A stretch of DNA of 64,000 bases. Source: Pontivivens sp032464575. Its GTDB lineage: Bacteria > Pseudomonadota > Alphaproteobacteria > Rhodobacterales > Rhodobacteraceae. Location of the stretch: assembly GCA_032464575.1 (NCBI GenBank), contig JAWDKM010000004.1, positions 248,001 through 312,000 on the forward strand, written 5' to 3'. The notes beneath the pieces were generated by a model. The model saw only the letters and a list, made by a program, of their open reading frames with translations. It was not told where the DNA came from and searched no databases. How positions within the stretch are numbered: position 1 is the stretch's first letter; each line of letters opens with the position of its first letter. Shown here piece after piece: positions 16,914-24,784 of the stretch. Both the position numbers and the translations under genes were made by a program.

Positions 16914-18074
16914 TTACAGCTCCAGCTCGTCGATCAGGCGCGGGATCTGCTTCTTCACGGCGAAGAAGCCCTTGCGGCAATGGGGCCAGACAGCGGCGTC
17001 GTAGGGATCGCGGGTAAGATGGAGGGCAAGGCCCGCACCCTCCGCTGCCGCATCCAGCCCGTCCAGTCGGTCCGCAACGGGTCCTGTGAGGGGGCGGCGC
17101 ACGGCGATGGCGTCCCGCCCGGCATCGCGGGCGGCCTGCACGATCTCCTGAACGCTGCCGACGCGCGTGGCGCCGAGGCGCCCGGCCGCATCGTCGAGCG
17201 CACCGCCGGTGAACGCCGCGGCATGCGCGCCAAGCTCCAGCGGGCTTCGCGCCATCGGACCGTCGAGAACCGCGACCGGCCCCTCGGGCGCGGGCGACAG
17301 GTCGTCCTCCGTCAGCAGCCACAGCGCCTCCGCCGGCTCCGGATCGGCTTCCGGCAGCGGCGCGGGATCGGGTGTCTCGGGCGCTTCGGGGATCGGATCG
17401 TCGTCCGACAGCCCCTCGGGATCGAAGCGCCCGCCGGCGTACTTGCGGATGTTGTCCCGCCGCGCGAGGTAGGTCTTGCCCTTCGTGTGAAGCCCTCCGA
17501 CCCAGCGCCAGCTCAGCGTGTTCGACGCCGCGTCGCCGTCCATCAGGTGCCGCAGGAAGAAGTCGGCGCCCAAGCTCCACGGCAGCCGCAGGGTGAAGAT
17601 CCAGATGCTCGCGAACCACATGCGGGCGTGGTTGTGCAGCCAGCCGTGTTCCACCAGCTCCCGCGCCCAGTCGTCGAATCCCTCGATGCCGGTGCGGCCC
17701 TCCACCGCCGCCTCCCAATCGGCGCGCATCGCCTTGTCCTTGTCGAGTGCCATCAGCGCCCGGTCCCGCGCGTCGAGGTACCGCACCCAGACGCCCGGCC
17801 GCTGCTCCAGCCAGCCGCGGAAATAGCCGCGCCACACGACCTCCTGCACGAACTTCTCCGCGCCCTCCGGCCCATGCTCGGCCAGCGCGGCGGAGATCAC
17901 CTCGCGCTCATGCACCAGCCGATGCGCGAGCCAGGGCGAGAGGGCAGAGACGTTGGAGCGGTCCCCGGGACCGAAATCGTGGTTGCGCCGGTCGCGGTAC
18001 TGGCGGCCGGCGCGAGGCAGGAACGCCTCCAGTCGCGCCAGCCCGGCGTCGCGGGTCGGGGTCCAGTCGGTCAT
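16914..18074 (-). CDS. DNA photolyase/cryptochrome-like FAD-binding protein with reordered domains
   Basis: A 386-residue protein with the photolyase FAD-binding domain at its very N-terminus (about residues 25-220): RSNVSALSPWLAHRLV near 39-54, FVQEVVWRGYFRGWL near 75-89, the helix HNHARMWFASIWIFTLRLP at 147-165 and DAASNTLSWRWVGGLHTKGK at 181-200. Ordinary photolyases put this after a 150-170-residue antenna Rossmann domain. Here there is no such N-domain; instead residues 248-386 form an alpha/beta-like tail (LWLLTEDDL, VAVLDGP, ATRVGSVQEIVQAARDAG, WPHCRKGFFAVKKQIP). ATG 18074 has AGAGGAGG just upstream. Photorepair is likely but the layout leaves a light-signalling role open. Confidence 0.8.
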   Translation of the reverse strand: MTDWTPTRDAGLARLEAFLPRAGRQYRDRRNHDFGPGDRSNVSALSPWLAHRLVHEREVISAALAEHGPEGAEKFVQEVVWRGYFRGWLEQRPGVWVRYLDARDRALMALDKDKAMRADWEAAVEGRTGIEGFDDWARELVEHGWLHNHARMWFASIWIFTLRLPWSLGADFFLRHLMDGDAASNTLSWRWVGGLHTKGKTYLARRDNIRKYAGGRFDPEGLSDDDPIPEAPETPDPAPLPEADPEPAEALWLLTEDDLSPAPEGPVAVLDGPMARSPLELGAHAAAFTGGALDDAAGRLGATRVGSVQEIVQAARDAGRDAIAVRRPLTGPVADRLDGLDAAAEGAGLALHLTRDPYDAAVWPHCRKGFFAVKKQIPRLIDELEL

Positions 18075-18147
18075 GCGGCCTCCTCTTTGCGTGAGGCCGT
18101 CAGCTATCATGGCGCAGCGGCGGGTCAGCGGGGCGCGGTGCCGCAGG

Positions 18148-18399
18148 TCATCGGCGCACCTTTTCCAGCAGCCATTGCACGAAGCTGAGCACCAGGAACC
18201 AGCCGATCGCCCAGAGCACGATGTTGTAGGGCCGCAAGGGCGAGCCTTGCGTCCACTGCGTGACCAGATCGCCCTGGGGCCGGATCGCCTCGACCCCGAA
18301 GAGCCCCTCCCGCGGCCAGAGCGCGAGGTCCCAGTAGCGCGACGTGTACCAGATCAGCGCGACGAGCACGGTGGCGAGGATCAGGCCCGCGATCCGCAT
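18148..18399 (-). CDS. small membrane protein of the Rieske cluster
   Basis: An 83-residue protein with two hydrophobic segments, about 2-20 (RIAGLILATVLVALIWYTS) and 58-75 (YNIVLWAIGWFLVLSFVQW), joined by a short loop with WPREGLFGVEAIRPQGDL. Not recognised. Its ATG at 18399 shares its A with the stop codon of the 248-residue gene upstream (TGATG), so it is the last gene of the tightly packed minus-strand cluster and probably a subunit or assembly factor of whatever complex the cluster encodes. Confidence 0.7.
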   Translation of the reverse strand: MRIAGLILATVLVALIWYTSRYWDLALWPREGLFGVEAIRPQGDLVTQWTQGSPLRPYNIVLWAIGWFLVLSFVQWLLEKVRR

Positions 18400-19145
18400 C
18401 ACAGCACCTCGATCGTGTCGGGGTCGATCAGGAAGACCAGCATCTCGCCCCGGCGCAGGAGCTGCCCCTCCACCTCGATATAGAGTGCCATGTAGTCGTA
18501 GAGATCGCCCTCCAGCGGCCCGCCGTCCGGCCCGCCGAGCAGCAGGAACTCCGAGCCCTCCACGGCACGGGTCGAGACGAAGACCGGCGGCACGCCGCCC
18601 ACGACGCAAAGATTGGCGCAGGCCCTATGACCGATGCCGCGACCGGGGCGCATCGCACCGGCGAGGCACTTGCCGTCGCACATCTCCCCGGCCAGACGCC
18701 AGCGGCCCAGATCCTCCTCTGCCACCTCCGGCCCCTCGCCCTCCTGCGCAGCCAACCCGTTCTGCCCGCCGCGCACCTGGATCATGTCGAGATCGCCGCG
18801 TTGGAGGAGCTGGCCGGACGCGAGGAACAACCCGCCCTCGCCCACGCGCCCCTGCACACCCCGTTTGCCCCCGCCCGACAGCAGGATGGAGCGGCCCGCG
18901 GGCACGGCCTCCGTCCCCTCGCTCACATGCAGGATCGGGTAGGGCTCCATGGTGATCACGCCGGTCACGTCCTGCCGCCCCAGATCGAAGCGGAACGCCC
19001 CCGTCCCCGGATCGGCCTGCGTCACCCCGATGATCCAGGCGGCGAGGCCGAACCCCGCGACGAGGCCGGCAGCGATGGCGAGCAGCCAGGCCCGCAGCCC
19101 CGCGGGCACGCCGAGGTAGCCGACGAAAAAGGGACGCTCGCTCAT
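18399..19145 (-). CDS. membrane-anchored cysteine-containing protein of the Rieske cluster
   Basis: A 248-residue protein with one clear N-terminal hydrophobic segment at about 18-40 (AWLLAIAAGLVAGFGLAAWIIG), so probably anchored in the inner membrane with the rest outside the cytoplasm. The soluble part starts VTGVITMEPYPILHV. It contains a compact cysteine/histidine region, CDGKC...GIGHRACANLC around residues 156-180, then VGGVPPVFVS. CxxxC plus HxxCxxxC is suggestive of metal or cofactor binding, but no named family comes to mind. Overlaps the Rieske membrane gene upstream by four bases (19142-19145). Confidence 0.7.
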   Translation of the reverse strand: MSERPFFVGYLGVPAGLRAWLLAIAAGLVAGFGLAAWIIGVTQADPGTGAFRFDLGRQDVTGVITMEPYPILHVSEGTEAVPAGRSILLSGGGKRGVQGRVGEGGLFLASGQLLQRGDLDMIQVRGGQNGLAAQEGEGPEVAEEDLGRWRLAGEMCDGKCLAGAMRPGRGIGHRACANLCVVGGVPPVFVSTRAVEGSEFLLLGGPDGGPLEGDLYDYMALYIEVEGQLLRRGEMLVFLIDPDTIEVL

Positions 19146-20182
19146 GGGATCTCCTCCGGCAGCGGCACGGGCGGCACGGCGGTGCCCGGCGGATTCGCGT
19201 GGCGATCGACCATCACCGTCGGCCCGTCGAGGCGCAGGTTGTAGGTCGGCACCTTCTCGGTGAAGGGCTCCGGCGAGCGGCCGTCGCTCAGCCGATACTG
19301 GAAACCGTGCCACGGACAGGTGACGCAGCCATCGAGGATCCGCCCCTCGCCCAGCGGCCCGTTCTGGTGCGCGCAGGCGTTGGAGATGGCAGAGAGCCGC
19401 CGCCCCTCCCGGAACACCGCCACCCGCTCGCCCCCGCCGAGATCCACGATCCGGGCAAAGCCGTCGCGCAACTCCCCGGCCTCGCAAACCGGCACCCAAG
19501 CCTCGACCTGCGGTTCGTGCCGCGCCTTCGCCGCCGCGGCGACATGCAGCCCGCCGACCAGTGCTGCGGAGCCCACCGTCATGATCGCGAGCGCCGGGTG
19601 CGTCTGGTCCTGCAACGCGCCCAGCGCCACGTGACCCACGACGGCGGCATAGGCGGGATAGATCAGCCAGTGCAGCCGCTTCCACAGCCGTGGCGTCAGG
19701 AACTTCAGCCAGAAGTCGTGGCTCGTCGCCGCCATCACCAGCAGCACGATCAGCGCGAAGATCCCCAGCGCCTCGAACGGGAAGCCGAGCACCTGACCGA
19801 AGGCTGTGTTGGCGGTCAGCAGCCCCTCCAGTTTAGGCGTGGGCGAGAAGGCGTAGTACCAGTCGAGGATGAAGCCCAGATGGGTCAGCGCCACGAAGCA
19901 GGTCAGCACCCCGAAATGCCGCCGGTTGTAGAGGAGCGGCAGGAACCGGTCGTCGAGCCGGGCGAGCGGCCCGATGCACAGGATCACCGTCAGCATCAGG
20001 AAGGCGCAGGTCCCGAAGGCGCGCGCATTGTGGATCTGGCCCGTGATCTCCCGCTCATGGTCGAGCGCCGGCGGCACCAGCGTGACGAAGACCCACAGGT
20101 AGAGCCCGGCTGCCGCGATCAGCACCCCGTCATAGAGCCACTTGTTCCGGTTCCACTGGACGGGGATGTACTTCACGCTCAT
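19142..20182 (-). CDS. ferric-reductase-like transmembrane protein with C-terminal Rieske [2Fe-2S] domain
   Basis: A 346-residue fusion. Residues about 15-220 carry six hydrophobic helices of the ferric-reductase-like/MsrQ type: MLTVILCIGPLARLDDRFLP near 78, RRHFGVLTCFVALTHLG near 106, and histidines in LTHLG, SHDF, LHWL and GHVALG that could hold haem. Residues about 230-325 form a Rieske domain with CAH and CPWHGFQY as the two cluster-binding motifs (ACAHQNGPLGEG then VTCPWHGFQYRLSDG). This suggests a haem-bearing membrane protein passing electrons to or from a cytoplasmic [2Fe-2S] centre. It sits mid-cluster, four bases after a small membrane protein gene. Confidence 0.82.
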   Translation of the reverse strand: MSVKYIPVQWNRNKWLYDGVLIAAAGLYLWVFVTLVPPALDHEREITGQIHNARAFGTCAFLMLTVILCIGPLARLDDRFLPLLYNRRHFGVLTCFVALTHLGFILDWYYAFSPTPKLEGLLTANTAFGQVLGFPFEALGIFALIVLLVMAATSHDFWLKFLTPRLWKRLHWLIYPAYAAVVGHVALGALQDQTHPALAIMTVGSAALVGGLHVAAAAKARHEPQVEAWVPVCEAGELRDGFARIVDLGGGERVAVFREGRRLSAISNACAHQNGPLGEGRILDGCVTCPWHGFQYRLSDGRSPEPFTEKVPTYNLRLDGPTVMVDRHANPPGTAVPPVPLPEEIP

Positions 20183-20186
20183 GGGC

Positions 20187-20540
20187 TTATCCCGGAATGC
20201 CGATCCGCTCGGGCTCGTAGTCGGCGGGCCATGTCTGGCGGATGGTGAAGCCCGCGGTGAGCAGGAGCAGCAGCGCGCCCGCCAGCAGCACCGCCCAGAT
20301 CCGGTGCGCGCGCCGTTCGGGCAGGTGCCGCTTCCGCCAGTCGTCGCGCCCGCTCTCCAGCACCCACCAGCGCCAGAGCACCAGCGGCCAGATCAGCAGG
20401 ATCCCGGGCACCAGCAGCGGGCGGAAGACGTAGGCGCCGCGCGCATCCTCGTCGATCCGGTCGACGCCGATCAGCAGGAAGGCGACGGCGACCACCGCAC
20501 CGATCCAGAGCCAGTATTCGCCAAGCGTCAGCAGGATCAC
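20187..20540 (-). CDS. small membrane protein of the Rieske cluster
   Basis: A 117-residue protein with three hydrophobic segments: 8-24 (YWLWIGAVVAVAFLLIG), 43-60 (LLVPGILLIWPLVLWRWW) and 83-100 (AVLLAGALLLLLTAGFT), with a charged loop ESGRDDWRKRHLPERRAH. Not recognised. ATGA overlap with the stop of the Rieske-glutamate synthase gene (20537-20540), then only four bases to the membrane Rieske gene, so it is clearly part of the operon. A membrane anchor or quinone-site subunit is a reasonable guess only. Confidence 0.7.
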   Translation of the reverse strand: MILLTLGEYWLWIGAVVAVAFLLIGVDRIDEDARGAYVFRPLLVPGILLIWPLVLWRWWVLESGRDDWRKRHLPERRAHRIWAVLLAGALLLLLTAGFTIRQTWPADYEPERIGIPG

Positions 20541-22144
20541 GCAACCCCTCCATAGGGAATGCCGGTCAGGTCCCGCATCTCCGTCTTCCAGGTGGTGAGG
20601 TCATCGGGATTGAACTGGCTCACATGCGTGTGCCCGCAGGCCCGCGCCATGACCCGCATCAGCTCGGTGGCCGACGCAAAGAAGTTGGCCAGCCGCTCCG
20701 CCGACTTGTCCACCACGATGCGGCTGACGAGCTCGGGCCGCTGGCTCGCGATGCCGACGGGGCAGTTGTTGGTGTGGCAGGCGCGCATGGCGATGCAGCC
20801 GATGGCCTGCATGGCCGCATTCGACACCGCGATCGCATCCGCGCCCAGCGCCAACGCCTTGATGAAGTCCGCGGGCTTGCGCAGGCCGCCGGTGATGACC
20901 AGCGTCACGTCGCTCCGGTCCTGCCGGTCGAGGTGCCGCCGCGCGCGGGCGAGCGCCGGGATCGTCGGCACGGAGATGTTGTCGCGGAACAGGATCGGGG
21001 CCGCGCCCGTCCCGCCGCCCCGCCCGTCGAGGATGATGTAGTCGACGCCGACCTCCAAAGCCGCGTCGATATCCTGCTCGACATGCTGGGCCGACAGCTT
21101 GTAGCCGATGGGAACGCCGCCCGTCCGGTCCCGCACCTCGTCGGCGAAGGCGCGGACATCGCTCACCTCGGTCCACTCGGGGAAGCGCGCGGGCGAGATC
21201 GCGTCCTCGCCCGGGTTCAAGCCCCGGACCTCCGCGATCTCGGCATTCACCTTCTCGCCCGGCAGGTGGCCGCCGGTCCCGGTCTTGGCCCCCTGCCCGC
21301 CCTTGAAGTGGAACGCCTGCACCTTGGCGAGCTTGTCCCAAGTGAAGCCGAAACGGGCCGAGGCCATCTCGTAGAAATAGCGGGAGTTCGCCGCCTGCTC
21401 GTCGGCCATCATGCCGCCCTCGCCGGAGCAGATGCCGGTCCCCGCCAGCTCCGCCCCTTGTGCCATCGCGCGCTTGGCCGGGGCGGACAGCGCACCGAAG
21501 CTCATGTCCGAGACGAAGAGCGGGATGTCGAGCACCAGCGGTTTCTGCGCATTCGGCCCGATCACCGTGTCGGTACCGACCGGATGGTCGTCGAGCAGCG
21601 GCATCCGGTGAAGCTGTGCGGTCAAAAGCTGGATGTCGTCCCAGTCGGGCAGCTGCGGGCGCGGCACGCCCATCGCATCCATCTTGCCGTGATGGCCCGC
21701 ATGGACCGGGTTCGCGGCATAGGCATGGATCAGCCCGGTATGCGGCTCCTCCTCCGTCCCGTGGCTGGTGTCGGCGTAGAGCCCCAGATAGGCGTCGCGG
21801 TTGAAGGGCTGGGGGTGGTCGTCCTCCCACGCCTTGATCTCGTCGGCATCGACCCAGACCTCGCCGCCCTCGACCCAGGACGTGAACTTCGGCAGCACTT
21901 CCTCGTTCGCGTATTCGGACACACCGGTGTCGAGCCGGTAATCCCAGTCGTGCACCCCGCAGATCAGGTTGCGCCCGCGTACGAAGCCGTCGGCCATCAA
22001 GGCACCGCGGTGCAGGCAGCGGCCGTAGAAGACGGAAACCTCGTCGTCCCAGCGCACGACCACCAGGTCGACCTCCCCGACGAGGGCGTAGGCCGGCTTC
22101 CGATCCTCAAGCTCCGACCACGCCGCAACCGCCTCTTTCCGCAT
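20537..22144 (-). CDS. Rieske [2Fe-2S]-FMN glutamate synthase-like fusion protein
   Basis: A 535-residue fusion. N-terminal Rieske domain: CLH at residues 43-45 and CGVH at 62-65, within RCLHRGALMADG and ICGVHDWDYR. After a linker, residues about 120-520 match the FMN/TIM-barrel domain of glutamate synthase (GltB-like): FVSDMSFGALSAPAKRAMAQ, GICSGEGGMM, KGGQGAKTGTGGHLPGEKV, DYIILDGRGGGTGAAP, and the Fe-S loop CHTNNCPVGIA. It lacks the glutamine amidotransferase and GXGXG domains, so it cannot be an ordinary glutamate synthase by itself. First gene of the minus-strand operon, divergent from the Rieske-ThDP gene. An oxidoreductase taking electrons through its Rieske centre is inferred. Confidence 0.85.
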   Translation of the reverse strand: MRKEAVAAWSELEDRKPAYALVGEVDLVVVRWDDEVSVFYGRCLHRGALMADGFVRGRNLICGVHDWDYRLDTGVSEYANEEVLPKFTSWVEGGEVWVDADEIKAWEDDHPQPFNRDAYLGLYADTSHGTEEEPHTGLIHAYAANPVHAGHHGKMDAMGVPRPQLPDWDDIQLLTAQLHRMPLLDDHPVGTDTVIGPNAQKPLVLDIPLFVSDMSFGALSAPAKRAMAQGAELAGTGICSGEGGMMADEQAANSRYFYEMASARFGFTWDKLAKVQAFHFKGGQGAKTGTGGHLPGEKVNAEIAEVRGLNPGEDAISPARFPEWTEVSDVRAFADEVRDRTGGVPIGYKLSAQHVEQDIDAALEVGVDYIILDGRGGGTGAAPILFRDNISVPTIPALARARRHLDRQDRSDVTLVITGGLRKPADFIKALALGADAIAVSNAAMQAIGCIAMRACHTNNCPVGIASQRPELVSRIVVDKSAERLANFFASATELMRVMARACGHTHVSQFNPDDLTTWKTEMRDLTGIPYGGVA

Positions 22145-22251
22145 CTCTGTCCCCGTCCGTTCTGATTGACATTCATCGTGGCACAGTCCGACGACAATTC
22201 AACGCCACGGACCCACCGGATTGAAAAAGTGATCGAAAGCTAAGTACCGCA

Positions 22252-22278
22252 TGAACCGGATAGGGTTCAGATGTGAAC
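22252..22278. promoter_or_regulatory. overlapping palindromes in the divergent Rieske promoter
   Basis: TGAACC-GGATAG-GGTTCA is a perfect 6-bp inverted repeat, and its right arm starts a second one, GTTCA-GATG-TGAAC. Three TGAAC half-sites at this density, in the only spacer between the two divergent Rieske genes, make a good operator candidate controlling both directions. Confidence 0.45.
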
Positions 22279-22340
22279 ACAGGGGACGGGCCGAAAGTGT
22301 TAGGCTCGACTGACATCCGCTCAAGCCCGGGGAGACAGCC

Positions 22341-24323
22341 ATGAGCCTGGATACCGAGACGCAGCCGCTCGACTGGTACAAGGTCGGGCACGTGGACGAC
22401 TTGCCCGAGGGCCGGGTGAAGACGGTCACGGCGCGCACCACGACGCTCTGCCTCTCGCATTTCCAGGGCCAGTGGGCCGCGATGGACAACCGCTGCCCGC
22501 ACCAGGGCGGGCCGCTCGGCGAGGGCTCCATCGAACAGGGGGTGGAGGGCCAGTGCTGGATCCGCTGCCCGTGGCACGGCTGGGACTTCGATCCGCTGAC
22601 CGGCGCCCCTCCCGGCGGGCATGAGGATACCGGCCAGCAGCTCTATCCGGTCGAGATCCGCGACGACGAGGTCTGGGTGGGGCTGGAAGCCGAACCGCCG
22701 CACGAGCGCACCACCACGGACGTGATGGCCGAGACGTTCGAGGCGTGGGGCGTCCGCCGCGTCTTCGGCATGGTCGGCCATTCCAATCTGGGCCTCGCCG
22801 ACGCGATCCGGCGGCGCACGGCGGGGGGCGCGATGAGCTATGTCGCGATCCGGCACGAGGGGGCCGCGAGCTTCGCCGCCTCCGCCTACGGCAAGCTGAC
22901 GGGCGTGCCTGCGGGCTGCCTCTCGATCGCCGGACCCGGGGCGACGAATATGCTGACCGGCCTCTGGGACGCGAAGGTCGACCGCGCGCCGGTGCTCGCC
23001 CTCACCGGCCAGGTTCAGACCCAGGTCTTCGGCCCCGGCGCCTTCCAGGACATCGACCTCGCCTCCGCCTTCGATGCCGTCACGCGCTTCAGCCAGATCG
23101 TTCTGCCGAGCTCCAACCACGCGGAGCTTGCGAGCCTCGCCTGCAAGAACGCCATCGTGGAGCGGGACGTCGCACACCTGATCTTCCCCGACGACGTGCA
23201 GACCATCCCCTCCGACAAACCCGCGGGCGGGCCGCAGGGCCGCGTCGGCCCCGCCACGATCCGCGCGGGCGAGGACGACCTCGCCACCGCCGCCGACATG
23301 ATCGCCAGGGCCGAGCGCCCCTTCATCGTCATGGGCTGGGGTGCGAAGGACGTGGCCGCCGACGTCATCGCCCTGGCCGAGGCCATGGGCGCCCCCGTCG
23401 CCACCACCTTCAAGGGCAAGGGCCTGATCCCCGATACGCACCCGAACGCGGCAGGCGTGCTCGGCCGCTCCGGCACGCCGATCGCGAGCTGGTTCATGAA
23501 CGAGTGCGACCTGATCCTGACCCTCGGCTCCTCCTTCGCCAACCACACCGGTATCGAGCCCTCGAAGCCCATCATCCAGGTGGATTTCGAGCGTATGCAG
23601 CTCGGCAAGTTCCACCCTGTCGCCCTCCCCGTCTGGGGCGAGATCGGCCACTTCGCGCGGGAGATGGCGGGCCGCGTCACCCGCCACGGCCCCGACCAGG
23701 TCACGGAGCTGCGCGAGCGTTGGGCGATCTGGCGGGACGAGAAGACCTCCCGCCTCTCCGACGAAAGCCCGCGCGGCCTGTCGGCGGCGACGCTCTTCCA
23801 CACCCTCACCGACCTCTGCCCCGAGGACGCGATCATCGCGGTGGACGTGGGCAACAACACCTACTCCTTCGGCCGCTATTTCGAGGCGAAGGGCCAGTCC
23901 GTGCTGATGTCGGGCTATCTCGGCTCCATCGGCTTCGGCTTTCCCGCCGCGATGGGCGCCTGGGCCGCTGTACAGGATTTCGAGCGGTTCCGGGGTCGCA
24001 AGGTGATCTCCATCTCCGGCGATGGTGGCTTCGGACAGTACGCGATGGAGTTCACCACCGCCGTGCGCCACGGCATGAACATCACCCACGTGCTGATGAA
24101 CAACGGCCAGCTCGGCAAGATCTCCAAGGAGCAGCGCGCGGGCGAGTTCGCGGTCTGGCAGACCGACCTCGTGAACCCCTCCTTCGCCGCCTTCGCCCGC
24201 CTCTGCGGCGGCCACGGCCACAAGGTCGCGACGAACGACGACCTGCGCCCCGCGCTGGAGGAGGCGCTGGTCCTCGACGGCCCCGCGCTGGTGGAGGTGA
24301 TGACAGATCCGGAACTGGTCTGA
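22341..24323 (+). CDS. Rieske [2Fe-2S]-thiamine diphosphate enzyme fusion
   Basis: A 660-residue fusion. Residues 11-118 are a Rieske domain with CPH at 52-54 (NRCPHQGGPLGEG) and CPWH at 76-79 (IRCPWHGWDF). Residues about 125-655 are a complete ThDP enzyme of the acetolactate synthase/pyruvate oxidase class: VFGMVGHSNLGLADAI, the cofactor-activating glutamate in AIRHEGAASFAASAYGKLTG, the middle domain with FIVMGWGAKDVAADV, and the diphosphate motif GDGGFGQ...NNGQLGK near 553-582. The C-terminus ends normally (ALVEVMTDPELV). The Rieske centre could collect or supply electrons for oxidative 2-oxo acid decarboxylation. Substrate unknown. Plus strand, divergent from the Rieske-FMN gene. Confidence 0.87.
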   Translation: MSLDTETQPLDWYKVGHVDDLPEGRVKTVTARTTTLCLSHFQGQWAAMDNRCPHQGGPLGEGSIEQGVEGQCWIRCPWHGWDFDPLTGAPPGGHEDTGQQLYPVEIRDDEVWVGLEAEPPHERTTTDVMAETFEAWGVRRVFGMVGHSNLGLADAIRRRTAGGAMSYVAIRHEGAASFAASAYGKLTGVPAGCLSIAGPGATNMLTGLWDAKVDRAPVLALTGQVQTQVFGPGAFQDIDLASAFDAVTRFSQIVLPSSNHAELASLACKNAIVERDVAHLIFPDDVQTIPSDKPAGGPQGRVGPATIRAGEDDLATAADMIARAERPFIVMGWGAKDVAADVIALAEAMGAPVATTFKGKGLIPDTHPNAAGVLGRSGTPIASWFMNECDLILTLGSSFANHTGIEPSKPIIQVDFERMQLGKFHPVALPVWGEIGHFAREMAGRVTRHGPDQVTELRERWAIWRDEKTSRLSDESPRGLSAATLFHTLTDLCPEDAIIAVDVGNNTYSFGRYFEAKGQSVLMSGYLGSIGFGFPAAMGAWAAVQDFERFRGRKVISISGDGGFGQYAMEFTTAVRHGMNITHVLMNNGQLGKISKEQRAGEFAVWQTDLVNPSFAAFARLCGGHGHKVATNDDLRPALEEALVLDGPALVEVMTDPELV

Positions 24324-24422
24324 GCGGGCGTTCCGCGGTATCGCGACCGTCCCGGCCAGGGATTTCCCTGCGGAGAACTCCGACAGAAATCGAAGACGGT
24401 TCCGGGGATCACCTCAATCCCG

Positions 24423-24740
24423 TCAGATCGTATGTGTGCTGCCGGTCGTGGCCTCCGGCTCGGCCTCGACCGGATCAGCCCGACGCGCGACCGGTGACAG
24501 GAGACCGGAGCCCGTCACGGAGAGCAGTCCGGCCTTGCGCAGGCTGTCGACCGGGTAGCTGTCGCTGGCCATACGCTCGAGACTGAAGTCGGGCTCCAAC
24601 GCCCGCAGGCGGAGCAGGCTCGCCTCGGCCTGTTCGACGTCCCCTTGCGAATAGTGCAACGCTGCAACGGCACGGTGGGCGGCGCGCAGGTCCGGCGCCC
24701 GTTGCACGGCGGCTTTCGCCCAGAGCAGTGTCGTTGCCGC
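24423..24740 (-). pseudogene. truncated TPR protein, C-terminal remnant only
   Basis: About 105 residues of a tetratricopeptide-repeat C-terminus, reading LLWAKAAVQRAPDLRAAHRA, VAALHYSQGDVEQAEASLLR, then RALEPDFSLERMASDSYPVD. The last element (xxPxxSLERM..xYPxDSLRKAGL) is like the end of adenylate-cyclase- or OmpR-type TPR proteins of Rhodobacterales. The reading frame runs into a TAA at the point where the IS element starts (about 24741), and the missing N-terminal part is not found beyond the element's other end. The gene was therefore cut and its front lost. Confidence 0.65.
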
Positions 24741-24784
24741 TTAGAACTGGGCCATGACACTGTCCGTGGGAGGGGGGATTGTGC

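Noticed and set aside
22173..24221. Long minus-strand frame opposite the Rieske-ThDP gene
   Set aside because: Histidine/arginine/glycine-rich shadow of a strongly supported gene; no domain.
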